Positions 40,307 to 51,949 of a stretch of DNA of 64,000 bases are shown piece after piece (the first letter of the stretch is position 1; every line of letters begins with the position of its first letter). The position numbers were made by a program, and so were the translations under genes. The DNA comes from Cucumis sativus (Eukaryota; Streptophyta; Magnoliopsida; Cucurbitales; Cucurbitaceae). The notes under the pieces are model-generated. The model did not search any database, was not told where the DNA came from, and was given only the letters and a program-made list of their open reading frames with translations. The stretch covers positions 20,106,272-20,170,271 of the forward strand of contig NC_026659.2 of NCBI RefSeq assembly GCF_000004075.3, given 5' to 3'.

Positions 40307-43300
40307 CTAATTGAACCTTTCATTAGCTTCTTGGTACGTACAACTTGAAGCAACAGCCAAAAGTTCCCCTCCGCAGTTGTAAGATAAAGAAGCCACACTA
40401 TTTGGAAATCTAGGTAACTAAAACAAAATGAATGAGGGTCAGCTCAGCAACTAAGTTCGCCATAGGAACTACCAAAGGTCAGGCCAATAGCAACTAGCAA
40501 TTGTCAGGCCAATTGACACATTGATATGGAAATCAAACGGCAAACTGCAAAATGCATATGCATTCAATCAACAACAGTCAGAGCATTGCACCTCGATTTT
40601 GGTTAAATTTGATAGAAAGATTGTATCCCACAAACTAATATGGTCCTTCCAACATACTTTATATTGAAAAGAAGAAGACAAGATATATGTGGAAAATCCT
40701 GGTACAAGGAGAAAAAACCATGATAAAACTCCCTCTTATTATTTTCTAATAATCAAAAGAGTACAAGAGGGCAGAAAATATATAGGCTATAATAAGCTAG
40801 AACAAAAAAAAGATAAGACTAGGGTACAATAAATTATACAAATACCCTTGGGGCTATAAACACTCCACTGGCCCATAATTTCCAACACTTTGTATGCTTT
40901 CTAAAAGATTACCCATCGTAAAATGTGATGATTATGAAGTCTATCTCAATGTCTTGATCATGAAAGGTCTTGGTATCCAAAATATCTATCAGAACCACAA
41001 CCATATCATGAGAAGAGCAGATTTCTTGGTACCCAAAATATCGATCCTCAAACCACTCTCCTAGGTTTCAACAACCCTCTAATTTACTAAATGCTACCTA
41101 TTTCCTTCCTCAGTTTATTCGCAAAAAATCTCTTATGACCTTTCCAGCTTTTATTTATTTAATTTTTGGTCAAGGTTTTTAATCACGGGGGACAAGAGGG
41201 ATAATCAATCAAAGAAGTGGAGAAAAAACTTGCTGAGCAGAATACATGAAATCGCCACATCCATTCCCTTCTCCAAGGATTTGTAGAATTTCACTGAGAG
41301 TTAAAGATGTTTAAGGTTTACTATACTTCGCACACGGTGTTTCTACTACAATGTGTCCAGTCTTGTTTTCATATTTATATTAGCAGCCATTCACAAAAAT
41401 CTGTCGTAAGAATAGAATTAGGAAGATAATTAGAGCTCAAAGGGGCATATTACATTAGCCAGGGAAATTGTTGTGGTAATTTGCAACGAATAGAGTGGAT
41501 AAGAAAGAATGAAAGTAAACATTGGTTCAGCTGGTTTAGGCTTGAATGGACTTAAGAAGGGAGAGTTCATCCAAGTACCTCGAGTCGGTGACTTTATATT
41601 TCTTTTATATTTAATACTATTCTAGTTGTTTGAATTCTATTTCAATCACACTGCTCTATATACTGAAATGACAGAACCTTTTAATGCATTCAACCAAAAG
41701 ATACAAACATGAAATTTTGCTACTAATACAGGTTGTTGAAGAGGAAGAGTTTGCATGTTCCATATGTGACCCTTGGTTGGACTTGGAATAATTGATGACT
41801 GCAGCCTGACGGCCCTCACCATACCTAAGGCCTAAGGGCATTTATTGAGGAATCCTCCTTGTTTATTGCTAACATCAAGGAAGTTGAGACCAACCATTTT
41901 AAAGATGAATGTTCAATAGGATAGCAGAAACTTATAACTACCTTACTCACTAAGATGAAGTTTCTAGTGCATCAAAACTAAACTTAAAATACTTATTCTC
42001 AACCGTGCATTTCAGGGTCATCAATCTATATGCCATATTGAAAATGAGCATACAATATCAGAATTAAAAACCCCTTTAACAATGAGATAATGTACTAAAT
42101 CGAGCAGATGATACCTCAAGTATTCTTGTCTTTCTTTGGAAATCCCATATGCTGACAAAGCCTGCATTATCACCCGTAGCAAAGGCACCATGATGTCTAA
42201 ATGAAAATATAATATTAGAATGATGTGAAAAAAGATTTTGCCCTGCTGAACAGTAAAGAAATTATAGTGCATACATTGGATTAAACACAATATCATTCAC
42301 CGACTCCAAATGGTTTTTTGCGGCTTTTGACTTCGGGTGACACCTAAAAATATATCTGCTTCAAAGAATAAAAGGAATCACATGTCGTGTGTAAGAATAG
42401 TCACCCCAAAAATTATTGCACAAGCCAAATAATGATCGAGGAAAATTCTGAATATCTTTCTTTGCCACTTGAAAAATAATACAGAAAAGAGTCGAAAGAA
42501 GAAGACAAATCAAATGCCAAGTTTATCATGAAAACTTGAAAAGTAAAGGTAAGCTATGCTTCTAGAGAACTTAAGCATCATGCAAAAAAATTTAATTGTT
42601 TGCAGTGTAAGAGAGATCACGAAGTACAACTATTCTGCAGCCAAATAAAGAACTTGGATTTTGTTAAGGTTAAGCTTAAATGAAACAGGCACGAACTAGA
42701 TAATAAAATTGGCATCCAAAAATATACAAAAGATGACACGATCCTAATTGGAATGTGATAGATACTTATGTAATGAAGAGTTAAAGTGCCAATATCACCG
42801 TACAGCCACTCAACTCAGCCAATTCAAGAGGGTTGTATCTCTCTCCAAAATCGCTCTACAAACTCCAAAATTGCTATACAAAATTGCAATGGGTCGAGAA
42901 TTTTGAGATAACACTGCAAGTAGACCAACCCCCGAAGCATCAGTTTCAATAGTGAACGACAATGAGAAGTCTGGGAGAGCCAAAACGGGGATGAATATCA
43001 TTGCTTGCTTTAACTGCTCAAATGCTTCAATGGCTCTTTCATCCCATTTAAACCCGTTTTTTCTGTAATAGCTTGATAGGGGGTGCGGCAATATCCCCTA
43101 ATCTTTTACAAACCTTCTGTAGTAGCCTACGAGACCCAAAAATCCCCTCAACTTGATATGTCTTTTGGTTGTGGCCAATTGACCATCGCTTTCACTTTTT
43201 CACCATCAGCCTCTACTCCTTTATTAGATATCCAAAGGCCCAAGTACTGAATTCGGGAGTGCCCAATGACATTTCTTCTCATTGGCAAACAACTTGTTGT

Positions 43301-46300
43301 CCTTTAAAATATTAAATACCACTCCCAAGTGTCTTTCATGTTCAGTAATGTCTGTGCTATAGACTAGGATATTGTAAAAAAAAATCAGTACAAAACGCCT
43401 TAGGAAAGGTTTGAGGACATGGTTCATCAGTGACTAGAAGGTGGCCGGTGCATTAGTTAATCCGAAGGGCATAACCATGAATTCGTAGTGTCTTTCGTGG
43501 GTGGGAAAAGTTTTCTTCTCAATATCCTCCTCCCTTATTCTAATTTGGTGATACCCAAAGTGTAAATCCAACTTAGAAAAAATTGCCACACCATGTAGCT
43601 CATCGGCAAAGGTTACCTGATTTAGTTTGCGATAGTCTACACAGAAACATCACCCCCATCTCTTTTCTTAACCAGTAACAAGGCTTGAACAAAGGATTTC
43701 ATTGGGTCTGATGATCCTGCTTGCAACATTTTAGTTACTAGTCTTTCAATCTCTTCCTTCGGGATGTGTCCATACTTGTACGGCCTGACATTGATGGGTT
43801 TGTCCATCCAACGTCAGTATCCTATGGTCTACTTCCCTTTAAGGAGGTAACTTCTTTGGCATCTCAAAACCTCTCCATATCACTATAGCAATTCCCGAAT
43901 CATGGGTAATTCATACTCCTCCCCTTTCTCTTCACCATCACTTCCATCTTGGTTTCCTTCTTCAATCTCCATGTTCTGAAATTCCAGTAAGAATCCTTGG
44001 TCTTCCACCTCCCAAGTCTTGTTTATAGATTTCAATGAGCATTCTGTCTTTGCCAATGATGGGTCCCCTTTTAGAATGACTTGAGAGTTTTCGGCCATGA
44101 AAGTCATAGTCATCGACGTCCCATGAACGCCCATCAAAGTCATAGTCCTCCATCAAAAACTTGAAAGTGTCCTTGAAACTAGGCCAATGTTCGATAAGGA
44201 ATTCCGTTGTGAAACCATCCAGGCCTGGGGCTCTGTTTCTGCCAAGAGCTTTTACAGCCATATAAATTTCCTCCACTGAAAACTGAGAGATGAGGACTGC
44301 ATTCTGAGTTGGAGTAACATAAGGTCATTCATTGATAAGAGGGATGAATCTAACACTCGGGATATTTTTATAAAGGTTCTCAAAGAAACCCAACAAATTC
44401 TTTCTATATCTCGAGAAGAACTTGTAACCACCTCATTTTCATCCTTCAATTCTGATATAAGGTTTTTTCTTTTCTTTGCATTCAGAAAACGGTGAAAAAA
44501 CCGGCATTTTCATCCCCAAATGACAGCCAATTGAGCTTGCTTTTCTAAATGAGGTTGCGCTCTTCAATTTGGTAAATACTGAGGATTTCTGCTTGTAAAG
44601 CTGATCTGAAGCACAACTCTTCCTCATTTAGACCAACCAATTCTGCTGTAGCATCACAGATTTCCAACTCAGATAGTAAGGATTTTTCTTTTTCTTTTAA
44701 CTTGGCCTGCATAGAGAAGTGCCAAGCTTTAACTGCCACCTTAACCTTTCTCCATTGTTCATGTAAGATGAAACCAGCCCAGCCATGATGAGTGAAATTG
44801 CAGACTGTAGCTTCTATTAACTGATTACATTCATCGGACAGCAACCAATTGTTGCAAAATCGAAAGGGGAGAGGGACCCCAAATGATTGCACCAGCCTCC
44901 AACAATATAGGGAAATGATCTGAGAACATGCAAGCTTTGCGGGAAACACAGGAATTTTCAAGAAGGTCATCCCAATTCTTGTTTATGAACCTGTCTTGCA
45001 AAGATCTGGAAGGGGAGCCACCTTTCCTAGACCAAGTGAACCTCCCGTTTTGTAACGGGATTTCTGTGAGGTTGGCCGGATCAATAAATTTGTTAAATAG
45101 AGACATACTTCTAGTACTTCTGCCAAGAGGAAATCTTTCATGAGCCCATCTAGTGATATTAAAGTCTCCACTCCATACACCATGCCACAGCCGAACAAAT
45201 TGAAAGGGAGAGCAATTCAGGCCAAATCAACTTTCTTTCTCTATACCCGCAAGGCCCGAACGCATTAGTAATCCAAAATTTCTGCTTGCATAACGAGAGG
45301 CATTTTATTGTTAAGGAAAAACGCCCTTTGATTACCTCAATAACCGAAATCGAGCTGCTGTCCCACATAGTCAGAATTCCCCAGACGAGCCAACTGATTC
45401 CACAAAATCCCAACCAATATCTCTAGAGCTCCATAGTGATTTTCTAAAAATAGCATTGAGATCTTCCATTTTCGATTCTTGAAATCATGACAATGTCCGG
45501 ATTGCAATTTTTTATGATTTTTTTAGGGCTGCTCGCTTAGAGATGTCTTTTAGGCCCCTTGTGTTCGAAGAAACTATCTTCATGAGGTTGAGTGAGAGAA
45601 AATAATACTAGGCTGTCTCCTTAAACCAGAATAATACCACAATCATTGACTAAAGACAGCAGATCCTTAGGCAATTCTGAGGGGGCTTTGATAGGAGGGA
45701 TGACGGCTTCATCAAATAGAGCAGTAAGGTCTGCCGCCCCTTCAATCTCTGCATTAATCTTGTCATCAAAAGCACTAAGGATACCCACTGCCTCTTCATA
45801 GTGCAAAACTTCCCTTTATTCTTTCCTTTATTGTTTGTAGTTTTGCTTACTGTTATCTACTCTTTGTTTTGAGTAATCTTCTGAAGATTGTTTTCCCTCT
45901 CTATTTTGATATATATATAAAAAACATTACAGAGTACTATCTCTGTTTTTCTATAGAATTGTTGGGATTTTCTGAGTGGCAGGTAACGGAGTTCTAACAG
46001 TTGCACATATAAAAATTCAAATAATGATCAGGGAAAAAAAACAGGGATAACACATCAAAGAGGAGTCCACAATATCTAGAAAATACTTCCAAACAAACTC
46101 CAAGTTCTGTATTCACATACATAACTGAATGCAATTGAACCAGATGCCAGAATATTGCTGTAGTACTCCAGAAGGATAAGATACAGCTTTTAAGCTATAT
46201 ACTAACTTGAGCTCGTTTAATATATTATTAAAGTAATTAGCATCAAATCCAAAAGTAGGCAAAGCAAAAGAATCTGAGTTCTGTGTGCTATGATAAAAAC

Positions 46301-49300
46301 CTAATGTCATCTGTTTGGTCCAGACAAGCAATATCCAGAGCTACACGTCCATCTACTGATCCAACTGCAACTCCTGCAACAGTAGTAACTAAAGGAGGTC
46401 AATACAGTTCAAACAAAGATTGTCCTAATGTTATATAGTTTTAACAAAAAGTAAATATTATTTGAAAAAATAAAGGAAAGAAACAGGGGCATCCTCGGCC
46501 AAAAATTATCAGAAAGAAACTGTAAATACATTTATCTGAAAGAAGTGATCTGGCCCCATAATCCATGTTTTCAAATATCATTAACACAAAAAGGATCAGT
46601 GATATATTTGTAGCATGCCAAGTAACATAACCTGCCTTCCCTATAAGGAACTGAGCTAACACAGGCTACTGGAACTTTCATGTAAGAATCTTTCAGTTGA
46701 ATTGATTTCTCTAGGTTCCGTAAGTCCAATAAATATACACATGCTCCAGAAGCCACAATTAAATTAAATCCAGACAGAGACATGGATACCACATCTGAAC
46801 CCATATTTCTCACAAATGATGGAGACTTTTTGTTACGTGTGTCCCACAACTGTATCTTCCCATCCAACCCTGCTGTTACTATTTGGCCTACAAAAATAAA
46901 GTAGATTGTGTTGTTCAATAACAAAGTTGCAAAAGATAAAAAAAAAATTCTAACCAACGCAGATTATACATACCCAACCATTAAGAAAATAAAGACACTT
47001 TTCATTAAGAATTTTTTTTTAAAAAAAGACAGAAGATCATAGATGTAAATACCAAATGCAAAAAACAAAAACCATTAATATCAAAAAAATAATAATGACC
47101 GAACTAATTAGGAAGGATGAAGGCTATCCCAGCTGCAATAGGTATCTTGAATGGAGTAACCAGCAAATTTCTTAGATAGGAACACCCCGAAGAAGATTTC
47201 AAATGGGCCAATTCCAATCTGACAAGACTGGAACAAGACCCAATAAATAAAGATCCTACATGACCATTTACAAGCCTTTGTAAATAAAGATCCTATATGA
47301 TTGTTACATCAGGGCTATAAGCCCATAACAATCTTTTCAAATAAAAGAAGACAATAAGTTGTATGAAAGTCAATTAACTTGGTTACTTCCACGAGAGTAG
47401 ACACTACTATCGTCTTCAAAATGTGTAACACCCTGAGTTTAAAAGGGGTACATGAATGAATTGACATGGTATCTGAAAAGACCCGTGTTGGCGTGTGAGG
47501 ACAACTTTCGTTCGTATGAGCCTTTAAGACAAGAACTACTTGATCAGATCGAAAGGAATGCAAGGGAATGTTGAGGTCGTCAGTCTCTGAATTCGAACTT
47601 TGAATCCTGGGGTTAGGACGTTACAGATGATATCAAATCAAAACCTCTCCTAGTAAGATGTGTTCAAGAACAAACTAAACGAAAATGGGTGGGCACGTAA
47701 TGTCCCGAGTTTAGAAGGGGGACATGAATGAACCAATATCACATTTGAACGAGGGAGATTTTGAAGACATGAAAGTACGATTAAGAAAGACTTAAAAGAA
47801 TTGAAAATTACTACCTATACCAATAAGGTGCACCTTCATTTTCAACAACTCAAGTATAGGAACTCCAAAGTTAAGCGTAGTTAGCACGAAACAATTTTAT
47901 GTTGGGTGATCTCCTGAGAATTTTCCTAGGATGCATGTGAGTGAGAGCAAAGCATGCTAAAAGAATCTGTGTTGGTTTGTGGAAACAACTTACACTTTAA
48001 TAAGCCTGTTAGAATTTATGTATATGGAAAAAATATTTATGGAAAACTTACCATAAATATTTCTTTTCCTTTTCTTCTTTGCTCTTTACATTCTATTTAA
48101 GCCCCTCATTTGTATAATTGTATTTATCAGAAAAATAATAAAACTAAAAACATCTAGGTTTTTCTCCCGGTTCTCGGGTTTCCCCGTAAATCTTGGTTTC
48201 GTGTTTATTACTTTTAATAAAGCCTTTAAGACAAGCATAAATGACCATGCTAGGTCAAAGGGGACACATGGGAATGCCAAGGCTGTCAATTGCCGAATCC
48301 AGATTCTGAATCTTAGGCATGGGACGTTACAAAATATTTGGGATTTTTTTATGTTGTAGATCTGTTTCTGTAGAACTTGTATGCAAAAATAATCTGGCAA
48401 AATCTACCGGCACCAATACAGCAAAAAAGAAAGGAAACAACTTAAAAGAAACCACTAGGGTCATCAAAAGAAAGAGAAAATATGGCAAGCAAACCAAGGT
48501 TTCAATGTATGTCCTGCAGTAACCACCGTATTAGAAAAACTGTACTCTGTGATTTCATGATAAAGAAAACGAAATATCGAATAATGATACTTAAATCTGC
48601 ATCTGCACTCCAGTGTAGAATTTGCTAACTCTTAATATTGCCCAATGAGGTTCAACGAGTTCCAAAGGAAAATATAATCCAGTAATTAAATTGCATGCTA
48701 AAGGCAAAGTAAACATTTTTCAATAATTTACCAAAAAGAAACAGTTGTCTACAAACCACTAAGTTATATCAAGTGATAAGAGCTTACACGTTTGATCAGA
48801 ATATCTAATATGGGTTACACTATCACCGTGCTTTCCAACAGTCTCAAATATCCCTGATTGCAATTCGTACCTAGAAAAGTTTTACTGAAAGCCATTAGCA
48901 CCTGTGCTCAAAGTATCCAACCATCACACAATGCTGCTAACATACAACATAAGTTTTTTTTTAGCCAAACAGAAAGGTAAATTAACAGACAGGCAATGGA
49001 ATAGCACTGAAATTAATTTTTTTAGAAATTAAAATAAAGTAAAGGCACCTAAAAGACTAATTATTTTTCTATATTTGATATAGACTAAAAATATAACATC
49101 TTTTTTAATATCAAACAAAAATATGTATATACAGTATTCCAGATAGAGAAAGCGTCCTGTTAGAAAATGAACCAAACCAGAATTTGACCAGAGACTGTGG
49201 ATTGAGACAAAAAGAGGAAAAAGAAACTGCTGAATTTACGATTTGCGCGCAGCAAATACTAATAGAAAAGAATTTAAATTCAAAACAAAGATTTGCCTAA

Positions 49301-49921
49301 ACATCTTACTCACATTTAAATTCAAAGATTTGCCTAAACATCTTACTAACATTTAAATTCAAAGATTTGCCTTGTCCCATCTAAATAAATGGCCAGCTAA
49401 ACAGCTAATACTATATTAACCTTACCCCACAAGAATAACTTATGAATTTTTTCCCCTCTTTTTAATTGATTCATCTGCAAAATTGCTTAAAAATAAGTCA
49501 TCCGAATATCATAAACTACACAAACAAGCATTGTGATACTAAGCCAGTGGAATTTAACAATACAAATTCAGAAATAAAAGTTCCAAACCTTCTTATGCAG
49601 CCATCAGAAGCAGCGCTCAAAGCTAATGATTCATTCTGGAAGCAACAATCCAGTAGCGCAGCTTCAGATGCAACTTCAAGTCTCAGTGTACAATTATCAG
49701 CATCATACAAGCGAAGAATCTGTCTCAAAAGAAACAAAACCCTAGAAATTCAATAAGAATGAACAAAAGCAAGTTTTCAATAAATGTCCAGCATCAAAAT
49801 GAATACTAACAGAGTCCCAGGAAGAAACTAGGAGATTATTAGAAAGAGGCGCAAATTGAAGTCTAGAAACGGCATCTTGGATTGGAATTTGAAAATCCAG
49901 CAAAACCCTGTTGGATTCCAT
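40307..49921 (-). CDS. BUB3.3: BUB3.3-like WD40 spindle-checkpoint protein, 8 exons
   Basis: BUB3 proteins are seven-bladed WD40 propellers acting at kinetochores in the mitotic checkpoint; BUB3.3 is the divergent plant paralogue. Exons (minus): 49921-49811, 49719-49589, 48870-48788, 46887-46636, 46373-46301, 42355-42275, 42196-42115, 40417-40307. All phases join, giving 307 residues against about 315 in Arabidopsis. Visible blocks are [19 protein letters not shown] (exon 1), [14 protein letters not shown] and [10 protein letters not shown] (exon 2), GKIQLWDTR and [10 protein letters not shown] (exon 4), [11 protein letters not shown] (exon 5), YIFRCHPKS (exon 6), [16 protein letters not shown] (exon 7) and [18 protein letters not shown] (exon 8). 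Intron 4 uses a GC donor (GAAG|GCAGGT); the GT 4 bp downstream would break the frame. The end is uncertain: reading through gives ERFN then TAG, while a weak GT donor at 40316 could lead to an unseen last exon. Introns 3, 5 and 7 hold transposons. Confidence 0.9.
40662..40887 (-). mobile_element. Copia-related solo LTR in BUB3.3 intron 7
   Basis: This 226-bp sequence starts TATTGAAAAG and ends ATTTCCAACA, the same ends as the copia LTRs at 24150-29659. It contains a diverged GTGGAAAATCCTGGTACAAGGAG block. The flanks are CTTTA (left) and CTTTG (right), an imperfect 5-bp duplication with one mismatch. It appears older than, and related to, the intron-4 family of IPK. Confidence 0.75.
42790..44150 (-). 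pseudogene. Ty3/gypsy polyprotein fragment in BUB3.3 intron 5
   Basis: The minus strand reads, in order, a region with '[17 protein letters not shown]' (about 44100), '[18 protein letters not shown]' (about 43790-43740), '[15 protein letters not shown]' (about 43640-43595), '[17 protein letters not shown]' (about 43490-43440), an RT palm part (43427-43224) and '[19 protein letters not shown]' of RNase H (about 43000-42940). The RT active-site segment reads FFYNILVYS where the family has two aspartates before ILVYS, so catalysis is lost. Stops and frameshifts separate the parts. No LTRs were found. Confidence 0.88.
44150..45900 (-). pseudogene. LINE ORF1 end, endonuclease and start of RT, fused to the gypsy fragment
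   Basis: On the minus strand, an ORF1-type end ('[10 protein letters not shown]' stop at 45621) is followed by an endonuclease start ([13 protein letters not shown] near 45585). Then come '[22 protein letters not shown]', '[21 protein letters not shown]' and 'SDHFPILLE', then the linker and '[20 protein letters not shown]' of RT (44250-44190). Similarity stops near 44150, where gypsy sequence begins. Frameshifts and stops show it is dead. It has the same strand as BUB3.3. Confidence 0.87.
47427..48335. repeat. Pair of dispersed repeats with TGTAAC-type ends
   Basis: Two diverged copies (47427-47627 and about 47697-48335) each begin with CCYGAGTTTARAAGGGG-ACATGAATGAA. Each contains CCTTTAAGACAAG and ends near GGGACGTTACA or GGACGTTACA. 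The second copy is interrupted by the solo LTR at 48007-48219. The element type is not recognised. It lies in BUB3.3 intron 3. Confidence 0.6.
48007..48219 (+). mobile_element. Copia-related solo LTR in BUB3.3 intron 3
   Basis: This 213-bp sequence starts TGTTAGAATTT and ends CTTTTAATA. It is flanked by the perfect 5-bp duplication AAGCC (48002-48006, 48220-48224). It contains TTTTTCTCCCGGTTCTCGGG, like the block in the copia LTRs at 24150-29659. Removing it restores the repeat unit 'AATAAGCCTTTAAGACAAG' seen nearby. Confidence 0.88.
49272..49376. repeat. 37-bp tandem repeat, three copies, in BUB3.3 intron 2
   Basis: Units of ATTTAAATTC, AAAGATTTGCC and TAAACATCTTACTNAC repeat with a 37-bp period. 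The first unit carries a small insertion and the third is partial. Confidence 0.85.
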
Positions 49922-50042
49922 ACCCAGGGATGGAACTTCCACTATCAAATCAAAAGAGGCGGGAATCGAAGAAATGTAAGCACCGAAACGATCAAAGTTT
50001 TACTGATAATATATACAAATGTTTAATATTGAAACATCAAGT

Positions 50043-50114
50043 GGATCCGTGGCGCAATGGTAGCGCGTCTGACTCCAGATCAGAAGGTTGCGTGTTCGAT
50101 TCACGTCGGGTTCA
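50043..50114 (+). tRNA. tRNA-Trp (anticodon CCA), copy 1
   Basis: The 72-nt cloverleaf has acceptor stem GGATCCG pairing with CGGGTTC, D-arm GGCGCAATGGTAGCGC, anticodon loop CTCCAGA with CCA, and T-arm TGTTCGATTCACG. No intron is present. A CAA motif precedes it (ACATCAAGT, as in plant tRNA genes), and T-runs from 50127 can end Pol III transcription. It is head-to-head with BUB3.3, 121 bp from its ATG. Confidence 0.97.
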
Positions 50115-50125
50115 ATATCAATCAT

Positions 50126-50310
50126 TTTTTTCTCTTTTTTTTTCTTTTGTAATTTTCTTTCTTTTTTCTTTTGTAATTAATCATCTTTTCTTCTCTTTTT
50201 TCTTTTGTAATTTCTTTTTTATATTTCAAGTTTATGCTTCTTATTAATCATCTTTTCTTTTCTTTTTCTTTTGTAATTAATCATCTTTTTTTTTGTTTTG
50301 TAATCTTTTT
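50126..50310. repeat. T-rich minisatellite after tRNA-Trp
   Basis: TCTTTTGTAATTAATCATC and T-rich partial units repeat about five times with irregular spacing. Confidence 0.7.
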
Positions 50311-51587
50311 TCAAACGATTATTTGATTTAAAATTATATACTAAATATACAAAATTTATTTATTTATTTACAGTTATTTGTGTACTAAATATAAAAAATC
50401 TTTAAAAAAACATTATTTAGATTTAGGTAGTTAAATTTAAACAACCGTGTATAAAAATAGTCAAATCTAAATGATCACGTATTAAAAAATTTTAAAAAAT
50501 TATTTTAGATTTGAACGATCATTTAGTCAAATTAAACGATCATGTACAGGTTGTAGCGTTTAAACAATTTATATCGAGATACTACGGTTATAACCATGTA
50601 CATTTTAAAGTTCTTTCTATTTATGGTTTAGTTAATTGAATGTTGTAATAACTTCTTCATTTCCTTTGTAGTTATCAGTGTTTGTTAAACTATTAGTTTC
50701 ATCTTGTAAACAGTCATTTGCTTACTTCCTTCATTTCATAATATTGTCTTAAGCATTGTTTCCTTTATTGATTCATTTGCATATTGACATAAAAATGTTG
50801 GGACTATTGCACCACTTTCTTAATTCATTCGTTTTGGTTGCAATAAAAAAATCATGTTTACAAGTAGTTTGTGTAGATATTTTAAAAAATATATACATAA
50901 AAGCATTTTTTAGGGTTCATACTAAGTTGGAGTGGTTAAAAAAAAAAAAAGTCTAAAACTTGAGAAAATAAATTTGTTTTCATATCATATCATTTATTTG
51001 AACCCAACAATTCAAATTATTGGAAACGTAGTATTTGAAAATTTCATACAATTTTTTGTTTATTTTGTCACGAAATTTAGGTGGAATAATAATTTTTTAA
51101 AAAATAAAATAAGATTTTTTTAATCAATAAACCCGTCAAAATAGGTCTAAGACGCACATTAGGTTAGTGTAATAAAAAAAAATTTATAACGTAAACATTC
51201 TATTAGATGCACATTACAACGATATACATTGTAGAAATGTGTAGCTCGTTCCTTATTATAACGTATAGGAAAATACGTTTATAAGTTCTCACATACACAC
51301 AATCGGTTTTTGACAAATTTATGTTTCATAATGTATTGAAGGGAACCACAAAATGACCCACCGAACCACATTGTCAATCTATATGTTAACGAGAATTTGT
51401 AGTGAACTAGTTTTTTCCAATTTAATTCAGCTTAAAAAGTTTATTTCAATGCTCTAACAGATTTACGTGTTATGTGTGCACGACAAAAGAAAAAAAAACG
51501 GGTTGCAACATAATGATTTATAAAACAAATATTTCGCTAATCATGGGGGTAAATAAGAAAAATATTACAAAACTTATTATAAAAAAA

Positions 51588-51686
51588 ATATATGGTTTAT
51601 TATAATTACATATATTAATATTGTTTATTTTTTAAAATTTATATGATTTATTATAAATACATATATTAATATTGTTTATTTTATTA
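51588..51686. repeat. About 52-bp tandem duplication, AT-rich
   Basis: Two copies of a unit containing TTTATTATAAWTACATATATT and AATATTGTTTATTTT lie head to tail with few differences. Confidence 0.75.
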
Positions 51687-51721
51687 AAAAAAAAAAGAAT
51701 CATCACAAATCCATTAACGGA

Positions 51722-51852
51722 ATTCTCCCCTCAAACGCATATTATTATAATACTACATTCATAACATTTCTCCCAAACACATGTTATAATAACACTACAA
51801 TTATAACTCTTCCTCCAAACACATATTATCATAACACTAATATAACCTTTAA
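51722..51852. repeat. About 50-bp tandem repeat, three copies
   Basis: Units built on CTCCYCAAACACATRTTAT and ATAACACTACATTCATAAC repeat three times with scattered substitutions. Confidence 0.75.
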
Positions 51853-51949
51853 TATTGGTGATATGTGCTTTGTTCTATCACCTTTAATATAACCTTCTTT
51901 TTTTTAAAGTTATACGTGTCGTGTTGTCTTCGTATAATGTTGTTGGAAG

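Noticed and set aside
44928..45198. Plus-strand frame across the LINE endonuclease region
   Set aside because: It is the antisense shadow of the minus-strand LINE coding sequence.
49742..49948. A longer BUB3.3 N-terminus starting at 49948
   Set aside because: The codon there is TTG. The first in-frame ATG is at 49921 and fits the family start.
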